Source: Desulfovibrio sp. Fe33
GTDB lineage: Bacteria; Desulfobacterota; Desulfovibrionia; Desulfovibrionales; Desulfovibrionaceae
Direction: 5' to 3'
NCBI RefSeq assembly: GCF_028532725.1
Contig: NZ_JAQKGU010000006.1
Coordinates: forward strand, 124,001 to 188,000
DNA length: 64,000 nucleotides
Shown here: piece after piece, positions 49,154 through 57,960 of the stretch
Layout of the letters: the number at the start of each line of letters is the position of its first letter
Position numbering within the stretch: position 1 is the first letter of the stretch
Made by a program: the position numbers and the translations under genes
Notes under the pieces: generated by a model
Database searches by the model: none
What the model was told of the DNA's origin: nothing
What the model saw: the letters and a program-made list of their open reading frames with translations, nothing else

Positions 49154-50959
49154 CTAATGGGCGTTCATTTCCTCAATGAGCTTGTGCAGACGGTTGGACA
49201 GCTTGGCCAGCTTGTTGATGGCTTCGGCGGACTGGTTCATTCCTTCGGCCGTTTCAGTCGCGATGTGGTTGATGTCTTCCACGGCCCGGTTGATTTCCTC
49301 GGAGGCGGCGGACTGCTCCTCCGCGGCGGTGGCGATGGACTGCACCTGTCCCGAGGTGTCGTCGGCGTAGTTGACGATGGAGTCCAGGGCTTCGCCGGAG
49401 CTGTTGGCCAGGCTTGTGGCCTGTTCCACGACCTGGGCCGCGTGGTCCACGCTTTGGATGTTGGCGGTGGCGGCGTTTTGGATGACCTGGATGGCGTCCC
49501 CAACCTCCTTGGTGGCGGCCATGGTCTTTTCCGCAAGTTTGCGGACCTCGTCGGCGACCACGGCGAAGCCTCGTCCCGCCTCGCCCGCTCGGGCGGCCTC
49601 AATGGCCGCGTTGAGGGCGAGGAGGTTGGTCTGGTCGGCGATGTCCTCGATGACGTTCATGATCTGTCCGATGTCGGTGGTCTGCTTGCCGAGCTGGTCC
49701 ATGGACTGCTTGAGGGTGGAGGTCAGGTCGTGGACTTCGCGGATGGCGTCCGTGGCCTCGCGCACGATCTTCGCCCCTTCCTGCGCCTGGGTGCGGGCGT
49801 TGGCCGCGGATTCGGCGGAGTTGGAGGAGTTGCGCGCCACTTCGAGGACGGTGGCGTTCATTTCCTCCATGGCCGTGGCGGTCTGGGTGGTGCGGTCGCG
49901 CTGGACCTCGGCCCCCTTGCTCACCTGTTGGGCCTGGGCGGATATTTCGTCGGCGGCCGAAGTGACTTGTTCGGCGATGAGAGAGGCTTCGCCCGCGATG
50001 CGCTGCATGGTGGACAGCAACTCGTTGCTTCGTGCTTCCTGCGCCTTGGCGGCTTCCATGGCCGTTTCCGCCACGCCTTGGGCGTGCTCGGCTTCGTCCT
50101 GCTTCTGGGCTGCTTCGAGCATTTTTGCCTTGAGGTTGCCGACCATGGTCTGAATGGCTTCCTTCACGACGCCCAGTTCGGCGGCGAAGTGTCCCTCCGG
50201 CTCGGCGTCGATGTCGCCGTCGGCCACGGACTTGGCGTAGGTGCGGATGCGGAAGAGCGGTCCGACGATGATGAGCTTGACCAGGAACCAGACCAGGATG
50301 CCCACGGCCAGAAGTACGGCTGTGGTTTCCAGGGCGGCGTACAGCTCGGATGTGAACACGCTGGCGTTGACCTGGTCCAAGGAGGTGATGATCTCGAACG
50401 CGCCGTGGATTTCGCCTTCCTTCCAGCCTTCCTTGATGCCGCCGACTGGATCGCGGTCGCCTCTGGCGTCGCCGTGGCAGTACAGGCATTCCTTGGTCAG
50501 GCGGATGGGCCGGAAGTAACGTATTTCGTTGTTTTCAATGAGAATTTTTTCATCGAGGTTCTTGGCCTTGAGCTCGGCCAGCACCTTTTCCTCGATGGGG
50601 GTGGGTTTGTTAACCGGATTGCGAGGGGCCACTTTGGGAACCCGGAAATTGTAGTCGAGTTCCTTGGCCTTCTGCTTGGCGATGTTGATGGCCGTGATGA
50701 CCGGGATGGATTCGAGGAGCTTTTCCCGGGTGTCGAGTTGGTCGAAGGGGACCATGATGCCCATGTTCAGCTTTTTGGCCATCTCGTTGCGGGCGGCCTC
50801 GGCCATGAGAATGAGCGCCCGGCTTTGCTGGACAATGCCGTTTTCGGCGTCGTTGCGAATCTGGATGGCCTGGTGGATGGACAGTACGGTTGCGACGATG
50901 ACCGGTCCGAGCAGGGCCAGGGCCAGCACTTTCAACTTCAAGCTCAAATTGGCGAACAT
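49154..50959 (-). CDS. Methyl-accepting chemotaxis protein with periplasmic c-heme (CxxCH) domain
   Basis: This 601-residue receptor has a transmembrane helix (~10-30) and a periplasmic DUF3365/Tll0287-like domain with the heme-attachment motif CLYCH (C158, C161, H162). A second membrane helix (~228-250) and a HAMP linker follow, then the signalling hairpin with [21 protein letters not shown] redox or gas signal through heme is likely (inference). The ATG at 50959 follows GAGGATTCC. An upstream in-frame start at 51016 is less likely. Confidence 0.9.
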   Translation of the reverse strand: MFANLSLKLKVLALALLGPVIVATVLSIHQAIQIRNDAENGIVQQSRALILMAEAARNEMAKKLNMGIMVPFDQLDTREKLLESIPVITAINIAKQKAKELDYNFRVPKVAPRNPVNKPTPIEEKVLAELKAKNLDEKILIENNEIRYFRPIRLTKECLYCHGDARGDRDPVGGIKEGWKEGEIHGAFEIITSLDQVNASVFTSELYAALETTAVLLAVGILVWFLVKLIIVGPLFRIRTYAKSVADGDIDAEPEGHFAAELGVVKEAIQTMVGNLKAKMLEAAQKQDEAEHAQGVAETAMEAAKAQEARSNELLSTMQRIAGEASLIAEQVTSAADEISAQAQQVSKGAEVQRDRTTQTATAMEEMNATVLEVARNSSNSAESAANARTQAQEGAKIVREATDAIREVHDLTSTLKQSMDQLGKQTTDIGQIMNVIEDIADQTNLLALNAAIEAARAGEAGRGFAVVADEVRKLAEKTMAATKEVGDAIQVIQNAATANIQSVDHAAQVVEQATSLANSSGEALDSIVNYADDTSGQVQSIATAAEEQSAASEEINRAVEDINHIATETAEGMNQSAEAINKLAKLSNRLHKLIEEMNAH

Positions 50960-51276
50960 GGAATCCTCAACGTCTTTGAATGTATTGACAAGAACAGTAT
51001 CGGCTATTTTGCGCATTACTATACGGAACCCGCTTCATTTTCGTGAAAAAATGCAAAGGTCCGTTTCCTTGCGCCCGAAGGCTTGGTCCGTCGTTGAGGC
51101 AGGACCACGGGAGTAGCCCGACTGCCGTCGGTTTCAGCCGTCCCGTGTGCTGGGGCGCGGAGCACAGGCCGCGTCCTCGCATGTAGTCGAAACACCATCG
51201 ATTGTCCATTGAGAGGCAAGGCTGTCGAGCGTCGGTATTTTGAGGCGGAGGGCGGAAGAAGATGGAGGCAAATGAA
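50960..51276. other. Intergenic region upstream of the heme chemoreceptor
   Basis: A minus-strand TATAGT near 51014-51009 could be the -10 of the chemoreceptor promoter. Nothing else is recognisable. Confidence 0.4.
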
Positions 51277-51306
51277 AAGGGTCGCAACCTGTCGGTCGCG
51301 ACCCTT
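51277..51306 (-). terminator. Terminator after tRNA-Leu
   Basis: AAGGGTCGC pairs with GCGACCCTT, followed on the minus strand by TTCATTT. It is 10 bases from the tRNA 3' end. Confidence 0.75.
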
Positions 51307-51315
51307 GTACTAGCA

Positions 51316-51402
51316 TGGTGCCGAAGAGAAGACTCGAACTTCCACGGGAATACTCCCACTAGACCCTGAACCTAGCGTGTCTACCAATTCCACCACTTCG
51401 GC
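51316..51402 (-). tRNA. tRNA-Leu (anticodon CAG)
   Basis: The minus strand folds as a class II tRNA. The acceptor stem is GCCGAAG/CTTCGGC, the D arm holds GGAATTGGTAGACAC, the anticodon loop is TTCAGGG with anticodon CAG, and the long variable arm is TGGGAGTATTCCCGT. The T arm holds AAGTTCGAGTCTT. The CCA end is encoded. Total 87 bases. Confidence 0.96.
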
Positions 51403-51623
51403 ACGTTCAGGAAGAGTCTGTTTATAAGAGAAAAGTTTCGTTTGCAAGCTTTATTTCAATCTTTTTTTGAGAGAAGGTGCTGGCCGAGGGCGGAGGTGGG
51501 TTGTATTGTCACGATTTTAGGTGTTCGCGTGATCGACTTGTCCGCAATGCGGAAATGTCCGTACCAAAGAGGCGAGATCCCGTACTGTCCGAAACACTAA
51601 AAAACACTAGTTCAGGAGTCGTC

Positions 51624-52358
51624 ATGAAACGCATTTGCTCATTGGTGCTGGCTTTGTGTCTCCTCGTTCCCTCGGGAGCCTCCGCCGCGGACCTGCTTAT
51701 CGCCCAGGCGGCCAACTTCACGCCGGTAATGAAGGAGATCATTCCCGCCTTCGAGAAGGCCACCGGGCTGACCGCCCAGGCCACCTACGCCTCCACCGGC
51801 AAGTTGTACGGCCAGATCGTCAATGACGCTCCGTTCGACATCTTCCTGGCTGCCGACGAGAAACGCCCCGACAAGCTGTACGCCGACGGCCTGGCCGAGA
51901 AACCCTTCATCTACGCCATGGGACAGGTGGTCCTGTGGTCCGCCAACAAGGATTTCTGCGGCGAGGATTGGAAGGCCACGGTGCTCAACCCGGCGGTCAA
52001 GCGTGTTGCCATCGCCAACACCGAAACCGCGCCCTACGGCACATCGGCCATGAAGGCCATGCAGAAAGCTGGCGCCTGGGACGAGGTGCAGCCCAAGCTC
52101 GTCTTCGGCCAGTCCATTTCCCAGACTTTCCAATTCGCTTCCACCGGCTCGGCCGACGTGGGCTTCTGCGCCTACTCCTCTGTTTTCACCGACGAAGGAC
52201 GGAAGGGTTGTTTCGTGGTGGTGGACCAGGCTCCGCCGGTCATTCAGGCCGGTTGCGTGCTGAAGTCCGCTCCGCATCCCGACGCGGCGGCCCAGTTTGT
52301 TGACTTCCTGTCCTCTCCCGAGGTGCAGGCGATGAAGCTCAAGTACGGATACAAGTAG
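51624..52358 (+). CDS. modA: Molybdate-binding periplasmic protein ModA
   Basis: This 244-residue binding protein has a signal peptide ending ASA (residues 1-21), then DLLIAQAANFTPVMKEIIPA, TYASTGKLYGQI, NTETAPYGTSAMKAM and a C-terminal YGYK. These are ModA features. CAGGAG lies before the ATG. It heads modABC. Tungstate may also be bound. Confidence 0.92.
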   Translation: MKRICSLVLALCLLVPSGASAADLLIAQAANFTPVMKEIIPAFEKATGLTAQATYASTGKLYGQIVNDAPFDIFLAADEKRPDKLYADGLAEKPFIYAMGQVVLWSANKDFCGEDWKATVLNPAVKRVAIANTETAPYGTSAMKAMQKAGAWDEVQPKLVFGQSISQTFQFASTGSADVGFCAYSSVFTDEGRKGCFVVVDQAPPVIQAGCVLKSAPHPDAAAQFVDFLSSPEVQAMKLKYGYK

Positions 52359-52361
52359 CCC

Positions 52362-53018
52362 ATGGATTGGACTCCGCTGATTCTTTCGGCCAAGCTGGCC
52401 TTCTGGACCATGTTGCTCATTCCCGTGGCGGCCTCCCCGTTGGCCAGTCTTCTGGCCTTCGGGAGGTTCAGGGGTAAAAGCCTGCTCGACGCCGTGATTA
52501 CCCTGCCCATGGTCATGCCGCCCACGGTGCTTGGCTTCGCCCTGCTCGTGGTCATGGGGCCGCGCGGGTTCATGGGCGGCGTTTGGGAGGATCTGACAGG
52601 AAACCGGCTGGTCTTCAGTTTCGCGGGCATTCTGATGGCGTCGCTCGTCTTTAATCTGCCGTTCGCCGTCCAGCCGTTGCGCGCATCGCTGGAAAAGCTC
52701 GATCCGAGGCTGCTCGAAAGCGCGGCCGTGCTCGGGCTGTCGCCGTTGTCCGCCTTTTTCCGCATTGTGCTGCCGAACTGCCTGGGCGGCCTTGCCGCCG
52801 CTTCCATCCTGGTGTTTGCGCACAGCCTGGGCGAGTTCGGGGTCATTCTCATGGTGGGCGGCAGCATTCCCGGGCAGACCCAGGTAGCCTCGGTGGCGAT
52901 CTTCGAGGCCGTCGAGGCGTTGCGCTTCGATGACGCCTTCCGCATGTCGGCGGCCCTGATTCCCGTCTGCTTCGTGGTGCTTCTGATAATAAACAAGATC
53001 AATGCGAGGCGTTCCTGA
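52362..53018 (+). CDS. modB: Molybdate ABC transporter permease ModB
   Basis: This 218-residue permease has about five to six helices, TLPMVMPPTVLGFALLVVMG, and the EAA loop LLESAAVLGLSPLSAFFRIV with HSLGEFGVILMVGGSIPGQT. The stop overlaps the modC start by one base. Confidence 0.93.
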   Translation: MDWTPLILSAKLAFWTMLLIPVAASPLASLLAFGRFRGKSLLDAVITLPMVMPPTVLGFALLVVMGPRGFMGGVWEDLTGNRLVFSFAGILMASLVFNLPFAVQPLRASLEKLDPRLLESAAVLGLSPLSAFFRIVLPNCLGGLAAASILVFAHSLGEFGVILMVGGSIPGQTQVASVAIFEAVEALRFDDAFRMSAALIPVCFVVLLIINKINARRS

Positions 53019-53770
53019 TGCTCGATGTCGCAATGACCAAACGGCTGAAACATTTTGATCTCGATCTGGCTTTTTCCTGCGCCCCGGGCGAGTTGACCGC
53101 GGTTATAGGCCCGTCGGGCGCGGGCAAGACAACGCTGGTCCGTCTTCTGGCCGGACTGGAGAAGCCCGATTCGGGAAAGATTGCCTTCGGAGAAGAGGTC
53201 TGGGCCGATGCGGCAAAGCGGGTTTTTGTGCCCGCCCGGAAGCGCGGCCTGAGTCTGGTCTTTCAGGATTACACTCTGTTTCCGCATCTGACCATTCGCA
53301 AGAACGTCGCCTTTGCCGCGTCCGATGAAGACAGGGTGGACGAACTCATGTCCATGTTCGGCATCAGGCATCTGGCATCATGTCGGCCGTCGGCCATTTC
53401 CGGCGGCGAGCGTCAGCGGGCGGCCTTTTGCCAGGCCCTCGCCCGGGACCCTGTGCTGCTTCTGCTGGATGAGCCGTTTTCAGCCCTGGATGTGGCCAAC
53501 CGGCGGAATCTGCGCAGTTGTCTCAAGGAGCTCAAAAGCGAGTTGAACATACCCATCCTGCATGTGACCCATGACCTGGACGAGGCCCTCTTCCTGGGCG
53601 ACACCGTCATGGCTGTGGAAAACGGGAAGATCGCTCCCGATTGGCTCAAGGAGCAGCAGGCCATCCAGCGGCATCTGGCCGTGTCCGGTTTGTCCAGGGC
53701 CGGAGTCGGGTCCTCGGTTTGCGCAGATGAGCCGTCGCCGGAGAAACACGCGCTTCTCGGCTGCGGGTAG
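53018..53770 (+). CDS. modC: Molybdate ABC transporter ATP-binding protein ModC
   Basis: This 250-residue ATPase has Walker A GPSGAGKTT, Q-loop FQDYTLFP, a signature ISGGERQR, Walker B LLLLDEPF and H-loop VTHDLDEA. It lacks a full C-terminal MOP/TOBE domain, so it is shorter than E. coli ModC. Convergent with the phosphoesterase gene. Confidence 0.92.
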   Translation: MLDVAMTKRLKHFDLDLAFSCAPGELTAVIGPSGAGKTTLVRLLAGLEKPDSGKIAFGEEVWADAAKRVFVPARKRGLSLVFQDYTLFPHLTIRKNVAFAASDEDRVDELMSMFGIRHLASCRPSAISGGERQRAAFCQALARDPVLLLLDEPFSALDVANRRNLRSCLKELKSELNIPILHVTHDLDEALFLGDTVMAVENGKIAPDWLKEQQAIQRHLAVSGLSRAGVGSSVCADEPSPEKHALLGCG

Positions 53771-53832
53771 GTTGCGGGGCTGATGATCGCGCCGAAGGAC
53801 GCGCGGTCCCGGCCTGGACGGGCGGGACGCGC

Positions 53833-54930
53833 TCAGTCGGCGCGCAGGGTGATTTTGAGCAGTTCTCCCGGATTCCAAAGACGCATACGCGCACCCCATA
53901 CGCCCGCTCCCCGGGTGACGATGAACGTCATGGGGCCGATTTCAAACCTTCCCTCCACCAGCGGAAAACTCAGTCTCACAACATAGTTGAAGGGCCATAT
54001 CTGGCCGCCGTGGGTATGTCCGGCAAGCATCAGTCCGGTCCCGAGGGACGCGGCCTCCTCGTAGCGCAGCGGCGTGTGGGAGAGCAGGATTGTGGCCCCG
54101 GCCGGGCGGTCGGCCAGGGCTTCGGCCACCGGGTCGTTGGTCGCTTGGCTGCCCTGGTGGGTGCTCAGGTCTTCGACTCCGGCCACCACCAGTCCGGGCG
54201 CGGGTGAATCCCATCTGTTCACCAGAACCGTGAACCCGGCGTCGTGAAACAGCCGCAGGGCCTTTTCCGGAAAACCGTGATTCTCGTGGTTGCCCGGCAC
54301 GGCATAGACGCCGAGCGGAGCGCGCAGGGTGCTCAGGGCGGGCAGGAGCGCGTTCAACTGCCGGGAATGTCCCTCAACGATGTCGCCGAGGAGCAGGATT
54401 ATGTCCGGCTTGAGGGTCATGATCTGGTCCGCGCGCGTCTTGAGCCAATCCGGACCGAGCTGGGTGCCTGCGTGGAGGTCAGAAACGGCGGCGACGGTGA
54501 TTCCGTCCAACTCGTCCGGCAGGCCCGGCAGGGCGACCTCATATTCAGTGATGATGGGCGCGCGCATTCCCTGGACCAGGGCCGCGCCCGACAGGACCAG
54601 GGCCAGGGCGAAGGCCGCACGGCGAAGTCTGGGGGCGGCTGCGGGCAGGAACCGGCCGAAGAAGGTGGCGGCGTCCACAACGGCCAGCAGGGCGGCGGCC
54701 AGGAAAAGGGTGATGAGCAGGCTGAGCCCGACGCTTTCGAGAATGATGGACCATTGGCCGAAGTTGGCTCTGCCCACGTATCGGGCGACCATGATGAACA
54801 GCCAGGCGCACAGGCCGAGGACCATGCGGGTTCTGCATGTCAGGGAGCCCAGGAAGGGCAGTCCGTCCATGCGCCGGAAGACATAGGCGGTCATGATCGC
54901 TGCCGCGCCCAGAAGATACGTGCTGAACAT
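53833..54930 (-). CDS. Membrane-anchored metallophosphoesterase (YkuE/YaeI-like)
   Basis: This 365-residue protein has about four N-terminal hydrophobic helices (residues 1-125). A calcineurin-type phosphoesterase domain follows with all metal motifs: SDLHAGTQLG, LLGDIVEG, PGNHENHG, SHTP and AGHTHGGQIWP. Relatives remove phosphates from lipids such as UDP-diacylglucosamine or have unknown substrates. Single gene between modC and the 55-kb module. Confidence 0.9.
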   Translation of the reverse strand: MFSTYLLGAAAIMTAYVFRRMDGLPFLGSLTCRTRMVLGLCAWLFIMVARYVGRANFGQWSIILESVGLSLLITLFLAAALLAVVDAATFFGRFLPAAAPRLRRAAFALALVLSGAALVQGMRAPIITEYEVALPGLPDELDGITVAAVSDLHAGTQLGPDWLKTRADQIMTLKPDIILLLGDIVEGHSRQLNALLPALSTLRAPLGVYAVPGNHENHGFPEKALRLFHDAGFTVLVNRWDSPAPGLVVAGVEDLSTHQGSQATNDPVAEALADRPAGATILLSHTPLRYEEAASLGTGLMLAGHTHGGQIWPFNYVVRLSFPLVEGRFEIGPMTFIVTRGAGVWGARMRLWNPGELLKITLRAD

Positions 54931-55183
54931 CGCGTTTCTCTAGCAGGTCCGATTCTGAAAGGCCAGGCAGCCCGCGCCTGGAGATTGCCGTCTGTTCAGT
55001 GGATTACCGCCCCCCGCCCCGTCCCCCGATCGCGTCTTTGGCGCTTGTTTTGGTTTGCGGAAGGGCAATGCAAAGTCGAAGTGACAATGACGCTTGCGAA
55101 ACTGCAAAGTCGTGTTTGCATATTCTGTCGTGACGTTTTGTAGTAATATTGTTATTTCAGTATGTTGCTGCGTATTGAGAAAG

Positions 55184-55199
55184 TGGCCCGGCATTTGCT
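55184..55199 (+). promoter_or_regulatory. Sigma-54 promoter before the YeiH-type exporter
   Basis: TGGCCCGGCATTTGCT carries the GG (55185-55186) and GC (55197-55198) pairs with exactly ten bases between. The start would be near 55210, about 75 bases before the next ATG. An NtrC-type activator is encoded 5 kb downstream. Confidence 0.7.
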
Positions 55200-55286
55200 C
55201 ATTGGAGAAAGCGAATTGGTTCCATCGGATCGTCCGGGGGGACGGTTCGACTGAAGAGTAACTGCTTTATTGAGGAGTTTTAGTAA

Positions 55287-57038
55287 ATGGCTGATAACGC
55301 TGTCCAACAGAACGCCGAGGTGGTCGTCGACAAGGCGACCAGCTCCTGGTCCGACCTCTGGAAAAAAGAGGATTACTGGGCCATTTGGTTGGGATTTCTG
55401 ATCCTGATCGTGGGGTCCATCATTTATTTCAACAACAAGCCTGCGGAGATGAACGAGAAGTTCATCCAGGCCAATGCGATCATGGAGCAGGAAGCAGCCC
55501 GCGCCCCGTTCAAGACCGTGGCCTGGTACGAAGCTCAGACCGCCAAGGAAAAGATCAAGGCCAAGAATCAGCCCATCGGCAAGACCATCGCCGCGTTGAT
55601 GGCTCAGCCCAAGAGCTGGTCCACCAACCCCCTGAACTCCTTCTATCAGACTCAGGAGCAGGCCGACATCAAGAACGCCAAGGCCATGCCCAAGTATGAG
55701 GCCGCCAAGGCGGCCGCCGCCGCGGCCAAGACCGAGGCTCTGGCCGCGCAGGTTGCGGCCGAGAAGGCCGGCTTCAAGAGCGCCGAGCTGAACACCCAGG
55801 CTTCGTCCTCCATCGAGACTTGGCTGAAATCCCGCTCCAAGGAGGCGTCCGCCAAGAAGAAGATCGGCAACAAGCCGTTCAACCTGCTTCCCGGTTTGCT
55901 CCTGATGCTGGTCGGCTTCGGTATCATTTTCGCCATCGGCATCAAGTTTATTGACGGCGATTGGGTCAAGTTCCTCAAGGGCTTTGGACTGGTGTTTGCC
56001 GTAGCCGTGCTCTCATACGTGATGGCCGGGCAGGCTACCATGAAGCAGTACGGCATCGGTTACGCCGCCTGGGCCATCGCCATCGGTTTGCTCATCTCCA
56101 ACACCATCGGCACGCCGGAGTGGGCCAAGAAGGCTCTCCAGGTTGAGTTCTTCATCAAGACCGGCCTGGTGCTGCTGGGCGCCGAGGTGCTGTTCAACAA
56201 GGTCATCGCCATCGGTATCCCGGGCATCTTTGTCGCCTGGGTCGTTACCCCGGTCGTCCTGATTACCACGTTCATCTTCGGCCAGAAGGTCGTCAAGATG
56301 CCGTCCAAGACCCTGAACATGGTCATCTCCGCCGACATGTCCGTCTGCGGCACCTCCGCAGCCATTGCGGCCGCCGCAGCCTGTAAGGCCAAGAAAGAGG
56401 AGCTGACCCTGTCCATCGGTCTGTCCCTGGTCTTCACCTCCATTATGATGGTGCTCATGCCCGCCGTCATCAAGGCCACCGGTATGCCCTACATTCTGGG
56501 CGGCGCCTGGATGGGCGGCACCATCGACGCCACCGGCGCCGTGGCCGCGGCCGGTGCGTTCCTGTCTGAAAAGGCTCTGTACGTCGCCGCAACCATCAAG
56601 ATGATCCAGAACGTCATGATCGGCGTTACCGCCTTCGGTATCGCCATCTACTGGTGCACCCGCGTTGATTGCGTGCAGGGCCAGAAAGTTCACGCCATTG
56701 AAATCTGGCACCGCTTCCCGAAGTTCGTGCTGGGCTTCCTGACCGCTTCCGTGATCTTCTCCATCGTCTACGCCGCCATCGGCTCGGACGCCGGATTCAC
56801 CATGGTCGACCAGGGCGTGCTGCGCGGCTTCTCCCGCATCTTCCGCGGCTGGTTCTTCTGCCTGTCCTTTGCCGCCATCGGCCTGGCCACCAACTTCCGT
56901 GAGCTGAAGCACTACTTCAAGGGCGGCAAGCCGCTGATCCTGTACGTGTGCGGCCAGTCCTTCAACCTGGCCCTGACCCTGCTCATGGCCTACCTGATGT
57001 TCTACGTGGTGTTCCCGGACATCACCGCCAAGATCTAA
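55287..57038 (+). CDS. YeiH/UPF0324-family membrane protein with long N-terminal extension (putative sulfate/anion exporter)
   Basis: This 583-residue protein is longer than typical ~340-residue YeiH proteins. The C-terminal ~380 residues match the family (GIGYAAWAIAIGLLISNTIG, SVCGTSAAIAAAAACKAKKE, AWMGGTIDATGAVAAAGAFL). The extension has a helix at ~31-49 (YWAIWLGFLILIVGSIIYF) and an Ala/Lys-rich probably coiled segment (~135-185). YeiH proteins are labelled putative sulfate exporters without firm proof. The ribosome-binding site is GAGGAG. It is probably driven by the sigma-54 promoter. Confidence 0.88.
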   Translation: MADNAVQQNAEVVVDKATSSWSDLWKKEDYWAIWLGFLILIVGSIIYFNNKPAEMNEKFIQANAIMEQEAARAPFKTVAWYEAQTAKEKIKAKNQPIGKTIAALMAQPKSWSTNPLNSFYQTQEQADIKNAKAMPKYEAAKAAAAAAKTEALAAQVAAEKAGFKSAELNTQASSSIETWLKSRSKEASAKKKIGNKPFNLLPGLLLMLVGFGIIFAIGIKFIDGDWVKFLKGFGLVFAVAVLSYVMAGQATMKQYGIGYAAWAIAIGLLISNTIGTPEWAKKALQVEFFIKTGLVLLGAEVLFNKVIAIGIPGIFVAWVVTPVVLITTFIFGQKVVKMPSKTLNMVISADMSVCGTSAAIAAAAACKAKKEELTLSIGLSLVFTSIMMVLMPAVIKATGMPYILGGAWMGGTIDATGAVAAAGAFLSEKALYVAATIKMIQNVMIGVTAFGIAIYWCTRVDCVQGQKVHAIEIWHRFPKFVLGFLTASVIFSIVYAAIGSDAGFTMVDQGVLRGFSRIFRGWFFCLSFAAIGLATNFRELKHYFKGGKPLILYVCGQSFNLALTLLMAYLMFYVVFPDITAKI

Positions 57039-57073
57039 CGCAGGCCCCAGGGAAGGGATACCCTCGCTAAAGC

Positions 57074-57099
57074 GGAGGGGGGCGTTCGCGCCCCCCTCC
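57074..57099 (+). promoter_or_regulatory. Intercistronic hairpin after the exporter gene
   Basis: GGAGGGGGGCG pairs with CGCCCCCCTCC around a tight loop. No T run follows, and a gene starts 23 bases later, so attenuation or mRNA stability is more likely than full termination. Confidence 0.6.
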
Positions 57100-57122
57100 A
57101 TAGTCATTAAAAGGAGAGAACA

Positions 57123-57398
57123 ATGGAAAACCGAAGCTTGCCGCAACGCCTGGCGGCGTTCGCCCTGTCTTGCGCGGCCGTGTGGGTCTTCACGTTTCTG
57201 ATCGGACCGGAAGTTGTGGAATCGTCGGAAGCGTTTCAGAAGTTGGGCGATTTCATCGTTGAAGAAAACATCGAGACCGGCATGTTCTATTACACCGACG
57301 TTGAGATTGTGGGCCACGCCGATCACAACGCCCGTTCCACCATGGAGTACATGCCCCATGGACCGGGTCCCATGCCCGTGACGTCTTCCAGCCGGTAG
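57123..57398 (+). CDS. Small membrane-anchored hypothetical protein
   Basis: This 91-residue protein has one hydrophobic helix (LAAFALSCAAVWVFTFLIG, ~10-28) and a hydrophilic, His- and Met-containing tail (VGHADHNARSTMEYMPHGPG). AAAAGGAGAG precedes the ATG. It lies in the exporter operon and could be a small partner of that transporter. No family is recognised. Confidence 0.72.
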   Translation: MENRSLPQRLAAFALSCAAVWVFTFLIGPEVVESSEAFQKLGDFIVEENIETGMFYYTDVEIVGHADHNARSTMEYMPHGPGPMPVTSSSR

Positions 57399-57441
57399 GC
57401 GGGACGCCCGCCTTCGGGATGCGCAGCAGGACTCCGCGACG

Positions 57442-57471
57442 CGCCCGCAGGAATTCTCGGGGGTGCGGGCG
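57442..57471. terminator. GC-rich hairpin between convergent genes
   Basis: CGCCCGCA faces TGCGGGCG in the gap between the convergent 57123 and 57479 genes. It lacks T runs; a weak terminator or chance. Confidence 0.4.
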
Positions 57472-57478
57472 AGCCCCG

Positions 57479-57835
57479 CTACGGGTCGTTTCCGGCGTCG
57501 AAGAGGGTCTCTATGAGCCTGTTCGCCTGTTTGAGATAGAGAAAGACCCTGGTGACGGCCCCCAGAAAGTAGCCGACCTGTTCCAGTTCGCTTTCGCCGA
57601 GGCCCCAGACACGAAAATAGAACCGGAAGGCCAGGAACATGGTCAGCCAGCAGAGTATGGCAATGGGAATGGCGGCGTTAAGGCGGCTGAAAAGGGTCGC
57701 ACCGGATATTTTCTTTTGAAAAAACAGGACAAACGACGCAGCGGTACGCAGGACTCCCGTCCAGCCTCTGCTGAACATGTCCGCTGTCGCGACGCCGAAG
57801 AAAGCGGCCGCGATCGACAGGATCAGGTGGTTCAT
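57479..57835 (-). CDS. Hypothetical small membrane protein
   Basis: This 118-residue protein starts MNHLILSIAAAFFGVATADM and has three hydrophobic segments, including LNAAIPIAILCWLTMFLAFR. The ATG at 57835 follows AGGAGA at a wide spacing; an upstream in-frame start at 57868 is possible. No family is recognised. It is divergent from the sensor kinase gene, which raises the chance that they are related. Confidence 0.6.
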   Translation of the reverse strand: MNHLILSIAAAFFGVATADMFSRGWTGVLRTAASFVLFFQKKISGATLFSRLNAAIPIAILCWLTMFLAFRFYFRVWGLGESELEQVGYFLGAVTRVFLYLKQANRLIETLFDAGNDP

Positions 57836-57960
57836 GCCGCCGGCTCTCCTGTTAATTGTGCTTTTCACCGCTTATCATTGCCTATACAGTCCCGAAAGAA
57901 GTTGCGTCAAGGAATCCCCGAGCGGGGCGGGCGCGGCTCGGATTTCGTTAGGTGACACTC

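Noticed and set aside
50967-51359. Minus-strand frames between the heme chemoreceptor and tRNA-Leu
   Set aside because: One overlaps the tRNA gene, and none has a ribosome-binding site or recognisable protein features.
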